NCBI GenBank assembly: GCA_029891345.1
Contig: CM057009.1
Span: forward strand, 288,868,966 to 288,932,965
DNA from: Dryococelus australis
Lineage: Eukaryota; Arthropoda; Insecta; Phasmatodea; Phasmatidae
Direction: 5' to 3'
DNA: 64,000 bases
The notes under the pieces were generated by a model. The model searched no databases, was not told the DNA's origin, and saw only the letters and a list, made by a program, of their open reading frames with translations. The position numbers and the translations under genes were made by a program. The stretch's first letter is position 1; each line of letters starts with the position of its first letter. This document shows positions 35,271 through 47,300 of this stretch, in pieces.

Positions 35271-35800
35271 TAATCCATGATCAGATACTCATTGAATTTA
35301 CAGGTAAGTATTATGTTTAATAGTTACGCGATTGTTGTCGACAGAAATTATAAACTTGTTTGACTGAAGCAATGTTAAATTTGTTTTCCGCAGATTTCTC
35401 GTCGTGAAGTGGACACCGCATGAAGTACTATTGACTTCTTCGTCGCAAACTCTCGCAATATCCATCTGCAGCTGCAGCTGCTGCTGTTGCCCGATGGTTT
35501 AGAGGAAGCTGCAGATTGATGGCATCGATAGCGCGTCATCAAAGCAGTTCCATCCCGGAAGACAAATGATAAATTCTTGAAAATATAACTTAACGTCCAA
35601 TCCTCTACTTACTACTCGTGTCCAGCGTTTTGCAATAATGATGTTATTATGAATGTTTCACCGACGCAAGATGTGAACGTCAGCTGCGAGGATGTGTGAA
35701 GACCAACCTGCTTGTTACAGTTGAGAAACTCACCATCCAAACATACCAGGGGATACCAGATATTTGTTTTATGCCACAATAAATTGAACTGTGTGTATAT
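35271..35800 (+). other. Possible small spliced transcript
   Basis: CAG|GTAAGTATT at 35301-35312 and TTTTCCGCAG at 35384-35393 would bound a 90-bp intron, joining a short ATG frame (MIRYSLNLQ from about 35277) to ISRREVDTA and a stop. AATAAA occurs at about 35779. A CTGCAG-rich patch lies at 35469-35485. All signals are short and could be chance. Confidence 0.2.
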
Positions 35801-36002
35801 GTGACACTGCAGCATACGTCTTATCAACGTACCCACATTCACAAGCGGAAAAAGCTTTAGTTTCCGAAACTGAGACTTAGCAAAGTATAACTTCTCCGAT
35901 AAATAACTTTTTAATATTCCACGAAATTAAAACACTTCACTGTGTCATGTATAATGTATATTACATATAATTATATAGTTACTATATATTTTTTTTTTGT
36001 AA

Positions 36003-36189
36003 TGGCTTGTTCTTTGTCACTGAGCAAGACTGGAATGCAGATATTTTTTCACATAATATTATTTATAGGTCGCAGAAAGAAATTATTGAGGTTGTTAAGC
36101 CAAAGTGGGTATTTCTTAAGTCAAGTGTCTCCTTGAATATTTCAATTTTGTGTTACGTCGTCAAAAGTGGATTAAATCTTCTTAACTGA
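36003..36189 (+). CDS. Short ORF block in array (unrecognised)
   Basis: An open frame of about 60 residues begins FFVTEQDWNADIF and ends VVKSGLNLLN at a TGA. Related blocks at 37262-37450 and 42995-43200 align over the whole length but contain stops, and the 37262 copy has a good acceptor (CTATATTTTAG). An overlapping frame (GRRKKLLRLLSQSG..FLSQVSP) ends at an equivalent stop in the copies at 36136 and about 43142. Which frame, if any, was coding is unresolved, and I recognise neither. Confidence 0.2.
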
Positions 36190-36216
36190 TGCAAAATCAC
36201 AGTATAAATAGCTGAG

Positions 36217-36262
36217 TATATGGAAACTAAAACTGTAGATTACCTGAACTACTTTGCAGTCT
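36217..36262 (+). promoter_or_regulatory. Array core promoter copy 1 (degenerate)
   Basis: GCAGTCTC initiator-like sequence (A at about 36258) is retained and aligns with the other copies, but the TATA-like sequence (TATATGG at 36217) is about 41 bp upstream because of extra sequence. Probably inactive. Confidence 0.25.
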
Positions 36263-36510
36263 CAAGCCAGGAAAAAGGGTGAGAGGAATCAGTGATTTTT
36301 AATAAGGGTTTAAATTTTTTTACAAATAAAGCACACTTTTTGACAGTCGGAAATGTCTCTGACCGAAATTGTCACTGAGCAATTATTTATTTATTTTGTA
36401 TATATATATAATGGATTTCTCTTAAGGTCGGTATTATTGTTGGTCAGCATTATCAAAATATTGATGCAGTAAGTCTGCGTATACATATACTGACACTCCC
36501 AACGAGTATG

Positions 36511-36554
36511 TTATATATATATATATATATATACGTGTGTGTGTGTGTGTGTGT
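36511..36554. repeat. (TA)n(GT)n compound microsatellite
   Basis: About 10 TA units followed by about 10 GT units. Confidence 0.9.
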
Positions 36555-36978
36555 AGACAGTTCTTTTCCAGGCTTGAAATGACAATGACATTAACTTTTT
36601 ATCTTTAATTGAAAAAGTATGTTTGTAAACATAACATTAACAATGATAAGATAAAAATTATTAGTAATTTCATATTGTATGTAAATGACGTTTTATTCGC
36701 AATATCTTGAAATCTATTAGATGCTAAAGTGTGCTGAGCGTGTAGTAATTATGCAATTACACACACATATATATATAAAGAATAAAATTACGTTACTGAC
36801 TTATATGGTCAGTTGGAGAAACTATTGGCGATACTGCATGTCCATAAGCTTATATCGGTAAGCGAGGAGTACCTGAATAAGCGATTAATTTGTAACTGAT
36901 AAACGTTTTTGCTGCTTTTGGTATTCCTGAGGTTCCTGTATTTTCAACACACACGAGGCGTGGACAACTGGTATCCTA

Positions 36979-36999
36979 ATGGATGAAAATAAAGTCATG
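36979..36999 (+). CDS. Array ATG segment copy 1 (degenerate)
   Basis: Aligned with copies at 42686 and 45456. The upstream ATG is GTG here and a one-base insertion shifts frame, leaving MDENKVM from a downstream ATG, immediately followed by GTGAGTATT donor sequence at 37000. Confidence 0.3.
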
Positions 37000-37951
37000 G
37001 TGAGTATTGGTTAAAGTATGATCACTTGATTTTACCTTTCTGTGCTGATGTTTTACTGTTTTATTTAATAAGAGCTGAGAAACTTGGGTGCGTACATAAA
37101 TAATGTAATGAATACTCATAAGTGGTTAAGTTGAGAATATACAACACAGAATCAGAGAATAAAAGGAAACAGTAGGACGATATGGTTTCATTGATTTACA
37201 AATTACATTTATGAGGTAAATAATGCAATACATATATAAATATTACTTTTTTAAACTATATTTTAGGATGTTCTTCGTAGCTAAGATAGAGTGAAGACAT
37301 TTATTCACCAGAGAACTATTAGAGGTTGACGATACCAATTAGTGAGATTGATAATCCAAAAACAATGATTATTAGGGCCAGTGTTCCCTTGAATATTTCA
37401 CTTTAGTGTTACATCGGCAAGAGGGGACTGAGGCAGGTTAATTGGTGCGAAATAAAAGTACATATGCTCGAGTATATAGCATCAATAAACCATGGTCGTC
37501 GCCAAAATACTCGTTTCTCCTTTTATCCATTTGAAGTGAAGCACTTGTGTTAAGTTTTTCTTCCTACTCATAACCATCTTGCTAATAAAAGCTTGAATGT
37601 TTTCGTTTTAACACTTTAGAAAGGTGATACTTTAAAATAATAGCAATAACTTAAGTTTCATTTTTCACGGATCTATAGAGAATTATTATAGTTTACCAAA
37701 CATAATTATATTTGGGTATGGATTTCAAATGTGTCTGAATGTCTCATGCAGTTACTTTCATTAGTCTCCTGCTAACATAAATTCAGAATATAATTACTAC
37801 AGCAGAAATAGCTTGTTTTTGTTTGAAATGTCTGAGATATTTTTTTACAGGAGAGAAGGAACAGGAAAACGAAAATAATTAACCTATAGCTCAGAACCGT
37901 CACACTCACGTGCAAATAAATTATATATATATATAAGCGACATTGGTAATA

Positions 37952-38008
37952 TAGGCTCTCGGGACCTCGCTGTTAAGAGCCGCCCAAATCTCTTCACTCA
38001 CATAGGCG
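37952..38008 (+). mobile_element. SINE family-1 tail fragment
   Basis: CTCGCTGTTAAGAGCCGCCC and AAATCTCTTCACTCAC match the tail of the SINE at 47838-48096. No head is present. Confidence 0.7.
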
Positions 38009-38080
38009 AAATGGTGCTGTTGTCAAATCGTCTAATTATATAGTACCCAGTCACAAATGTCTTAAATATCTATACATAAT

Positions 38081-39215
38081 ATGGACAATTTGAGGGGGAA
38101 AACTAAGAAAGAACTGCGTAGAAACAATGTAATTGTTGCACAGTTGATGGTGGTCATGTTGCGGGGGCAGATGTATAGACCACACTGCCTCCAACGTTGT
38201 GAAGGCAGTGTGATTTTCAAGGGTCGCCGCCCCGTGTCAAGAGCGTACTGTGACTATGTGGGTTCGAGTAAAACAACTGCCGCCGAGCGAATCTGCAGTG
38301 ATGTACAACATATCGATGACATGGTTCGTCATCGACTAGTTCGTTACTTAAAAGCAGATCGACTCGAACCAGTGAAGAACATCACTCGCCAAGTCAGTGC
38401 TGGATCACAACGACCTGTGGGTGGTCATACAATCCAGAGCCATCACCTCGCCATGGGGTGGAGAATTCGCCGCCTGCCACATGTCACACAGCTCAATAAT
38501 TTACACTTACACGGTAACACAGGCAAACGTGGTAACACTTGACAAACAGATAAAAGGTCACTTGAACAGATAAGCTAGGTACAAGTTGGTACACTTTGTT
38601 GGCTGGGCACGGGTGCGTCGTAAAATTACATGTAGTGATGAATTCCCAGTGTCAGAAGTCTACAGTTCAAGCCGGTGGTGTTAGTATCCTCGTAAGAGGA
38701 CTGTTTCTTGGAACGAAAAGGTTCCACTAATACACGAGACAATCATAATCCCCACTTAACTATAAAGAGTCGTGCTTCAAGGACATGCGCAATCATTTAT
38801 GCATCAACAGCGCGCTTCAGAGCAGAATACCTGTGCTTACAGCAAGACGATGCTGTGGCCCACTGCTCTCGAATTGTGATCGAGTGTTTAACGACTGCTC
38901 CACAGATTTGAAGTTTTTGAGCAAGGCACCTAATTCATCCCACGCGATTACTATTAGTTATATGTGGGATGCGGTTGAGATGTATTTCCGTGCCGTTGAT
39001 CATGCTCCGACTGATCTCCATTCATTTTGGGAGGCAGAGTTTCGATCATGTATCACTATAGCTGCCGACCACTTCCAGTGCCTAGTGAAGTCGAGCCACA
39101 GCACAACATCGCCGTCAACAATGCGGAAGTGGATACTTCATTCTTCTTGGCAAGTAAACACAGTTCAACTGTTCGTTAGTGTACTTTTGGAATGCTGCTG
39201 ATCTCGGTCTGCTCA
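38081..39215 (+). pseudogene. Tc1-like transposase remnant, copy A
   Basis: The N-terminal helix-turn-helix region is recognisable (VQHIDDMVRHRLVRYLKADR), followed by degraded middle sequence, LQQDDAVAHCSRIV (the DNA/PHxA region after the second catalytic Asp) and YMWDAVEMYFRAVDHAPTDL (the region normally containing the third acidic residue). Stops and frameshifts separate the pieces at about 38540, 38700 and 38911. A second, shorter copy lies at 43798-44275 in the equivalent place of the next array unit. Terminal inverted repeats are not visible. Confidence 0.82.
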
Positions 39216-39634
39216 TTCTGCGAGGATGCACTATATAGATCCCGTGAATTGGTACGACATTAAATTACCAGTAGAATACCTGAGGATCAAAAGTTGTAGT
39301 AAGCTGTCTTCTGCCACATTTATGTTTCTCAAGATAATATCATCGCCTTGGATTAACATAAAAGAAAGAAGCGGTAACTACATACTCAGAATAAATTATT
39401 GGATAGTGCAGAAAAGAGTTACTGGAGAATTAAATAGATGGTTTTGGTTTAGGATGCAGAAACACCTATACAAATCTTGTACAATTTATTTTTGTTGTTA
39501 ATCTGAATAAAAAGAGAAACAAACATTCGAAGTTTTTGTTTGGACAACGAATAATGTTAAAAATACTTTGAGTTTTAACATTCTTTAATTTATATTTTAT
39601 TGTATCAGTTTTCTGCCACTTGTTGCTTTTATTC

Positions 39635-39682
39635 GCACACACACCCACACACACACACACACCCACACACACACCCCCACAA

Positions 39683-39721
<39 letters not shown>
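39635..39721. repeat. (CA)n(TA)n compound microsatellite
   Basis: CA-rich with CCCA interruptions, then about 8 TA units. Confidence 0.9.
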
Positions 39722-40443
39722 AAGAAACAAATTTTTACCTGACGAATTAAGTTCTCAGAAAATGATGTCAGACCCAGCAACCAGATGTGTGTGTGGCACT
39801 CTAAATAGTTGAATGCTTTAGATTCAAATGTAACGCTTAATTTCCTTCGGACAGCGATGTACTCAGACACGGAATGTAATAAGTGTTGGTTGGCCACTCA
39901 GGAAGAAGCTATTTAAATAAGCACTATATCAGTTCTTAAATTATTTTGTAATTAAATGGTTCGAGATTGAACACATTCCGATTCCGTTGTGGGCATGCTA
40001 TAAGACATTACACCAAAGAAACAGTGCAATGGAGGAATTGAAAAGGAAAACAAATTTTAATCTTGGTAAGTGCCTACGAAGATACAAAACGTTCTGTATT
40101 TTTAAGTATTTAAGGGCGAAAATATTAACTTCACATACATGAGGGCGGATTTTAAGTTATATTGAAAGAGAAGAAAGAAGAACTACGTATAAAAGAGTTA
40201 AACGAATTAAGAGCAGCACTGACAAGTACGATAATACCTATTACTTGGAATATACGCATGTAGACAACATTGTACAAATAAATACTAGACTGAAATAAAT
40301 TAAGATTGAACTTGAATTTTCAAGTGATCTGACAACTTAATCATCGTACGTATTCGTATAAATCATCGTTACTATAGATATATTCACAAATGACGTTGTG
40401 AAACAAACCACTGATTTTAAACATGCCAAAGAAGTTTTGGCTT

Positions 40444-40475
40444 TATATAAAAAGCATCTAAACTACCTTGCCAAT
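40444..40475 (+). promoter_or_regulatory. Array core promoter copy 2 (initiator altered)
   Basis: GGCTTTATATAA has TATATAA at 40444-40450. The aligned initiator is GCCAATCTC (near 40472), losing the TCAGT core. Spacing stays about 29-30 bp. Confidence 0.35.
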
Positions 40476-41708
40476 CTCAAGTCTGTAAAAAGTGTGAATG
40501 GAGGAAATGCTTTGTAATAATTCTTTAAGAACATATTTATTTCTCGGTCGGAAATTTCCCTAACCGAAATTTTCTATGAGCACATATTTATTAGTTCCGT
40601 GTTAATGCCACGTATTTGTCTGTGCCGGAATTATTGTTGGTCAGCGTTATCACTGTTTTGATGTAGGAAATGTAACTATATAATTAGAAGTACCCCATTA
40701 AGGTTAGCCAATTTGTATATTTTAATTATTGACTTTTATTTTCCAGGCTTGATATAAAAACAATGATAAAAATATTATTTTAATAAGTAAAATATGTTTT
40801 AAAACCGATCGGAAATCTTTTAAATAAATATAAGTAGTTACTCTATACTGTAGGCTGATAAACTTTTAAGTAAAATGGCTTCTAAGTTAGGCATGTTGGC
40901 CACGAAAATATTTATCTGAAATTTGTACCACATACAGAAAAAGTTCATGGATTATCAGTGATCAATCCTTACTTGCAAGAAAATTCAATCCGTACAATCG
41001 TATAAGAAAAGTATTTTTAAATTTAAATAATTTATGAAAATAACCAAATTGTCTCATATTTCTTATCTGTACCTGCATCTAAATAGCTGTAAAACAAATG
41101 TTGCTAAGCATACTTTAAAGTGAATTAAGACAATGCTTTTCAGTTGCATTTGTAAAATTTTTTGTAAATAATTTGGTTTTTTTTTATTAGCACATTACAA
41201 AATCAGTGTCATTTTGACTTTGAAGTGATATTTTGTAAAAACTATTCCATATAAATTATGTTATCTAAGGAAATAATAGTCACAGACAAAGTTTGCAAGC
41301 AGAAGAGTACATGGTACATATATACTACAGTAAAAATTTTTCGTGGCCAATGCTTTTACAGATGCTATTCTGCGTGCCAATGTAGTAGCATTAAATATTT
41401 TTATTAATAGGGATTCAAAACAATTTACTGACATAATTAGTTAAATAGTTATTATCTCATATTTCTCGCTCGTTTTATTCTAATTCTTAACATCCATATA
41501 CGGAAACAATTTTGTCGTAATTAACGTGATATCAAATTATTCCATTAATGCTAAATCATTTAAGAATATACCAAAATTTTTAGTTTATTTAAATGAGTGC
41601 TTCGTGTTGAGTGGGTGAAAACAAAACTGGCACTGTAAAGAGAACACGCGAAGTAGTCAGGTCTATCGACAAACAGTATAGTCAAAAGGTTAACTTTCAA
41701 AGAAAACA

Positions 41709-41710
<2 letters not shown>

Positions 41711-41761
<51 letters not shown>
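41711..41761 (+). repeat. (CT)n microsatellite
   Basis: About 25 uninterrupted CT units. On the minus strand it is a GAGA-type tract. Confidence 0.95.
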
Positions 41762-41764
<3 letters not shown>

Positions 41765-42685
41765 AGCTTCATTTTATATAATATGATACGATTTACGCTG
41801 AACCGAAGCAGTAAACCAATGCATTCTCGCTCCCTGTATTATCACATTCCTCTGCGTGCATGTAAGTCTACCAATTCCTCGTTTTATAAGGCAGCTTGGA
41901 AAATGTATTTTAAAGCGATCCATAATCTCCTTATCAGGCACCGCAAAAACAATCGTATGTTTGCGTCACAGAAAAACACAGTATTATCTATAATCATTTG
42001 TGTTCTCTGAGCGAGCGAGAGTGGAGAGAATTGGGTGGCTGTTATCGTCGAGATCTTGAGAGCCATACGTGTTCTCTTAGACCATGTTTAGGTACTGGGG
42101 TGTTGGACACTTTCGCTTTGTCTCTTGCTTTCTATGCGCCTATACGTCGAACAGATGCGGTAGTCGCATATTAAAAGGAAAATATTCGTTATTTCTTTAT
42201 TTAACTGACCAACTCTGGGCCTTGTACAGTGCTAAAGAACTGGAAATCGCGCTGTATTTCACACGCAGCCAACAATTGTCCCGGCTCACCAGCATCAATG
42301 TTGCGGTGTAATGATCTGCAAGCCCTCACATTCCCTTTTTAATTGTATATTGAGCTGACTTTCCAACAACAGTGAGGCCTCGAAACAATTCGGAAACATT
42401 TTCAGAATATATTGACGATGTTGCATGTATACAAGCTCTCTCACGATATATTGCCGAGTCATGTACCGCTTTTTTCTTCTTTTTATTTTGGCACGTAAGT
42501 GCACAGTTGTGTCTTGTTTATTCAGCAATACAACATTCAGCGCTGAACTTCTGATCATGATTATATCGGATCATGATTATATCGGTAAGTGAGGAGTACC
42601 AGAATCAGCAATAGATTTGTAACTGATATAAGTTAAGGCTGATTCTGGTACTGTTGAGCTAACTAAAGTTATAACACGCATAGGC

Positions 42686-42724
42686 ATGGCATATTTTATC
42701 ACCATGAACGAAGAGAAAGTATCA
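42686..42724 (+). CDS. Array ATG segment copy 2
   Basis: Thirteen codons, MAYFITMNEEKVS, run directly into a GTGAGTATT donor-like sequence. It aligns with MAFGTSMGEERVM at 45456. Both share the upstream context ACACRC-GGC before ATG and about 100 bp of preceding sequence (TTTGTAACTGATAT). Confidence 0.35.
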
Positions 42725-42994
42725 GTGAGTATTGCTACAAAAGAGTGGTTTATATATTTTAGTTTTTTATGCTAACATATATTTTGATTCTAATATTAAG
42801 TGTTCTGAAATAGTGTGTATTTATTAATAAAAATATGAATGCTCATAAATATAGGGCTATGTATAGTTAAGTATTTTGTGAATATACATTATAGAATTAG
42901 CAATAAAAGAGAAACAGCAGGGCAATATTTTTGCGCTGTCGTTTAAACTTCATTTTAGAATTATAATTTTTAATGCATAAAATCTATAAATAAA

Positions 42995-43200
42995 ACCAAA
43001 GCTCTGTTCTGGACTGTTCTTTGTAACTGTAGTACGGCGGAGTGAAGCGATTTATTAACATAACATACTTAAAGGTCGCATAACACAATTAGTGATGCTG
43101 CTAAGCCAAACAGAGAAATTTTTAGACCGAGTGGCTCCTTGAATATTTTACTTTAGTGTTAAGTATCCAAGAGTGGACCAAGGCATCCTAACTGATATGA
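42995..43200 (+). pseudogene. Array ORF block copy 3 (broken)
   Basis: Aligned with 36003-36189 through GTTCTTTGTAACTG, GGTCGCA, TTGATGCTGCTAAGCCAA-like and CTCCTTGAATATTT blocks. The long frame is interrupted by a stop at ATTTATTAA, while the frame GRITQLVMLLSQTEKF ends at the stop equivalent to that in copy 1. Confidence 0.3.
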
Positions 43201-43797
43201 TAATTCATAATCTGCCAAGGAAACCCATGACAGTTTCAAAGGCACGCAAATGACCATTTACGCATTATGAAATGAACGACTTGACTGTTGTTCAGCGATT
43301 GTGCCTTCGCTATAACTAATTCAGCTAACCAAGATTACAGGGAGAAAATAATTTATTCCTCTCAATTGTGTCCACGAGGTTACATTAAATCCTTTTCTGT
43401 TTGGTGTGTTATGTATATCAGCACAAAATTCAGAATATTCATATTATAACATGAAAATTATAATATCGCGACAATCATAATAACCTCGCTAATATAAACT
43501 CGAATATACTAGTTTAACTCTTAAGGAAGTAATTCCTTTGCAACTTTGGTTAAAATTTACGCTTCTTATATTACACGGATAAGGAGCATGAGAATATCTT
43601 ACCAAAGAATTAACACAAACACCAAAATAAGTTACTTATAGCGCACAGTATAGACACTAATGTGAAAATAAATTAGGCACCAACCTTGTCGCCAAAAATG
43701 GCGCTGTTGCGCTATTGTCGAATGGAACAGTGCCCAAATAAGCATGAGTGGGATGTTGCCATACAGCTGAACATCTGAATAACAGTTGAGCATAGAA

Positions 43798-44275
43798 TGA
43801 GAATGAAACAAGAGCTCAACACCTTTGATCGTGGCCAAATATTTTGAAATATATGTATAGGACACTCCATATCCTTGGTCCTTCAGGCAGTGGGAATTTT
43901 ACGGGCCGCTTTGTCAAGAGTGTACCGTGACTCAATGGATTCGAGTCATACCACTGGTGTTGGACCGAAATGCCGTGGCTTACAATATATCGATGACATT
44001 GGTCGCCATCGGCTTGTTCGACTCTTAGCAGCAAATAGCCTGGCCACAGAGCAGCCTATCAGTCGCAAATTCGAAGATCGATCATAGCGACCTGTGACAA
44101 GCCGTAACATCCGAAACAACTAATCGATGTGCTTTATATAAATCGCCAACCGCAGAAAGTCACAAAGATAAACGGTTAACGCAGGTGCAGTAACACCGCC
44201 ATTAGGAAAATACCATGGGAAAATGTCGCCTATACGGGTAAAGTTGGTACACTGCTACACGCCGTTGACAGTGTA
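43798..44275 (+). pseudogene. Tc1-like transposase remnant, copy B
   Basis: Begins MKQELNTFDRGQI, the start typical of Tc1-like transposases, then a stop, then SRVYRDSMDSSHTT and LQYIDDIGRHRLVRLLAAN, matching the helix-turn-helix half of copy A. The catalytic half is absent apart from a stretch near 44240 comparable to copy A at 38580. Confidence 0.8.
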
Positions 44276-44639
44276 CGTATTAACACGACATTCTATGTAT
44301 TATTTGGAAAGTGAGGCCGAAAATACTAACATTATGTACATGAGAAAGGAATTTGAGTTAAAAAGTTATAAAAGTAAACTTTCGTACAAATAGCTGAAAT
44401 AATTAAGAACAGCAGAGAAAAAATACGAAAATACTGGTGAATTTGAATAAGCTCATAAAGGCGAAATTTTACTCATAACCACTTCATTAATAGAAATTAA
44501 GAATGAATATGTATTTTTAGGTGGTCTGGCACTTAAAACGTCATAAATATTAAATAAGTCTTTAATAAAAATGGGCAAATGCAGAAATTACGAGGTGGAA
44601 CAAACGACTGATTTCAAACACGCCAAAGTAGTTAGGCTT

Positions 44640-44672
44640 TATATAATAACGTATCTACACTACTTAGTCAGT
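44640..44672 (+). promoter_or_regulatory. Array core promoter copy 3
   Basis: TATATAA at 44640-44646 and TCAGTA with A at 44670, 30 bp from the first T, matching canonical TATA-to-initiator spacing. Confidence 0.5.
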
Positions 44673-45455
44673 ATCAAACTTTGGAAAAGTGTGAGCGGAA
44701 TCAGAGATGTTTAATAATGATTTTAAAATATATCACCAATAAAGCACATTATTTGATAGTCGGAAAAGTCTCTGAACGAAATTGTCACTATGGACATATT
44801 TATTTGTTTTGTGTAATTGTCACGGACTTGTCTTAAGGACGTGTTTATTACTGGTCAGCTTTATAAAAATACCAATGTAGTAAATCTGCGTATAGAGGTA
44901 GTGATACTCCCATCGAATTAATTGTTTTTATTTTAGCGTAAATAGTTCTTTTCCAGGCTTTCCATGAAAATAATAATATTTTTTTATATTTTTAATTATT
45001 AAAGTATGGGTTGAAACAAAAAAAAAAGATAATCAAAATAATGAATAAATTCATATCGTATATTACAAATTACAATTTATTTGGAATTTCTTAAAATATT
45101 TTAGATGCCAAAGTGTACTGAGAATTTGCCAATTAAGTAATTATATTAATAAAGTATAAAACAACATTATTGACTTAAATATTAATTTGGAAAAACTATT
45201 GGCGATATTGCATGTCCGCCAGCCATCTCAAAATATATTGCCGAGTCAGGAATTTCTCATTTTATTAATTTTTTGGTACATAAATACATGATTGTGTCTT
45301 GTTTGTTGACCAATGCAACATTCAGCAATAAAGCTCCTGTCATGCTTATATCAGTAAGGGACGCGTATCAGAATCAGCGATGGGTTTGTAACTGATATGA
45401 GTGATCGGTGATTCAGGTGCTTGTGAGCTTGAGACAGTTGCAACACACACGAGGC

Positions 45456-45494
45456 ATGGCATTTGGTACCTCCATGGGAGAAGAAAGAGTCATG
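45456..45494 (+). CDS. Array ATG segment copy 3
   Basis: Thirteen codons MAFGTSMGEERVM followed by a consensus donor GTAAGTATT at 45495. This is the best preserved copy. The downstream ORF block that follows in other units is not found here, so no full product can be proposed. Confidence 0.35.
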
Positions 45495-46884
45495 GTAAGT
45501 ATTTCTACAAGACTGATTGTTGTATTTTACGTTTCTATTTAAACATAGTTGTTTTATTATTTTATTTAACAAGAGCTCCGAAACGGATGCGCACATAAAG
45601 GGTAAAATGAATACCCATAAGTTTATAAGTTGTGAATATACTACACGGTATCAGAGAATAAAAAGGAACAGCAGGTCGCCATGGTTTCAGTGACTTACAA
45701 GTTTCATTTGCGTGTTATACAGCATAAGCTGTGAATTTTCACGATGTTTATTTTCAGTAGAATGTCTGAGGATAAGAAGTTACAGTAACAATTTTCTGGT
45801 ACATGATGTAACTGAAGACATTATCGTCGTATTTCCTGTACATTGAAGAAAAGTCCATTATGCACAGGAACTACATTCTCGTAAATGAAAGATTTTTATG
45901 AAGCATTTGACAGTTTACACCAAATCAGATATTTCTTTAGGTGCAAGAATCAATGAAAGTGTTCAAACTGTTATGATACTTCCTTCTACTTCATAACCTG
46001 AAATAAAAGGAAACAACCATTCGACATTTTAATTTGATTATTGACAATGTTTCAATGTTACATTGACAATGTGACATTGTATTCAGACCTAACGTCAGCC
46101 GCAATATCCATCTATATTCTATCAATTTTCTGTCACTTGCAGTTAATAGTTTTTTTTTCCCCATACATCTATATGTCTGTGAATGAAAGTTCAAAATTTA
46201 GGCCTGACGATTGAGTACACTTTAAAATACGGTAGACCCAGTAAAAATATATGTGTGGCACTGGCAATCGAGAAACCTAAATACCTTAATAGGAAAGCTA
46301 CGTAGGTACGGCTTAACATCTTACGAGCAACAATGTTAATAAGAAACAAAGATGTTATTAATGGTGGGTTGGCCACTTTCGAAGAAGCTCCTTAAAAATA
46401 AATGCTATACAAGTTTTCCAACTATGTTGTAGAACAATTGCATCAAATGGACACGCATCGAATGCACTGTGGGCCTGCTGTAAGTCAAGGAACGAACCAA
46501 CAATGTAGCAGAGAAATGGAACAGCAATATGAATGCAGAAATTGATAAGCCCCTTCGAAGGGACACGACATTCTGTCTTGTAAGGAAAGTGAGTCCTATA
46601 ACACGGTACTAACAACATTTACATGAGGATAGAGCTTAAGTTAGAAAGATATATAATAAGGAAGAACTACGTAAAAGAATATTCGAAATAATTAATAGCA
46701 ACTCAAAATTACGAAAATACTGACGGCATTGAATACACACCTAAAACAAAAACCTTGCTAATAAACTTTAGAGTAAAAGAAGGGAAATTTGGGTACGCAC
46801 TTATACGTGAGCTGAAAATGTAAACATGATGATACAATAAATCAGTTATAAAAATACGAAAATTCACAAATAACGGGGTGATAC

Positions 46885-47300
46885 AAATCACTGATTTTAA
46901 ACACGCCAAAGTAGTTTATGCTTTATATAATAAAGTATCTAGACTATTTTGTCAGTCTCAAGTCTCGAAAAAGTGTGAGAGGAGTCAGTGCTTTGTAACA
47001 ATTCTTTGAAAATGTATTTTTAAAAATTACATGTCGGTCTGTGTTAGACCTGACCGAAAATGTCACAGAGCAATTTCTTTTTTTACTGTCACGGGTTTGT
47101 CTAAGGTTGGAATTATTGTTGTTTCTCGTTGTCACCATTTTGATATAGTAAATCTACCAGTACATTTGGAAATCCTCCCCGACGATTTGCTTATAATTTT
47201 TCATTTCTTGACTCTTTATTTCCAAGCTTGATATAGACAATAAAATTATATTTCATCTATATTTACATATAAAAATAAAGTATTAAATTTTTTTTTAATT
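46885..47300 (+). repeat. Tandem array, unit 4 (partial)
   Basis: The promoter segment (46885-47200, with CTGACCGAAAATGTCAC and GGAATTATTGTTG blocks) and the first part of the following sequence (CCAAGCTTGATATAGAC) align with the other units, then similarity is lost. Confidence 0.7.
46924..46957 (+). promoter_or_regulatory. Array core promoter copy 4
   Basis: TATATAA at 46924-46930 and TCAGTC with A at 46954, exactly 30 bp apart. The preceding CACGCCAAAGTAGTTTATGC is shared with copy 3 with two changes. Confidence 0.5.

Larger units (their letters stand above)
35985..40409 (+). repeat. Tandem array, unit 1 plus the preceding ORF block
   Basis: Alignable landmarks in order: an ORF block (about 36003-36189), the promoter-like segment (36200-36530), the short ATG segment (36855-37012), a second ORF-block copy (37262-37450), a Tc1-like remnant (38081-39215), spacer L5 (39470-40060, matching 45980-46590) and spacer L6 (40060-40400, matching 44290-44600 and 46590-46880). 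A SINE tail piece sits at 37952-38008. Copies have diverged by substitutions and indels but remain collinear. Confidence 0.75.
40410..44594 (+). repeat. Tandem array, unit 2
   Basis: Promoter-like segment at 40410-40700, about 1.9 kb of mostly unmatched AT-rich sequence, the ATG segment (42575-42735), ORF block (42995-43200), a Tc1-like remnant (43798-44275) and spacer L6 (44290-44594). The distance from this promoter segment to the next is about 4.2 kb, as in unit 1. Confidence 0.75.
44595..46884 (+). repeat. Tandem array, unit 3 (no Tc1 remnant)
   Basis: Promoter segment 44595-44930, inter-segment sequence matching 36560-36850, ATG segment 45347-45500, spacer L5 (45980-46590) and L6 (46590-46884). 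About 2.3 kb, shorter because the ORF block and Tc1-like remnant are missing. Confidence 0.75.

Noticed and set aside
36003-37450. Joining the ATG segment to the ORF block as one protein
   Set aside because: With the visible acceptor at 37265 the frame after the donor hits a stop within a few codons, so no continuous product is supported.
39466-39897. 143-codon minus-strand ORF with CVCVCV run
   Set aside because: Runs across the CA/TA microsatellite and array spacer L5; the matching spacer at 45980-46590 has no equivalent frame.
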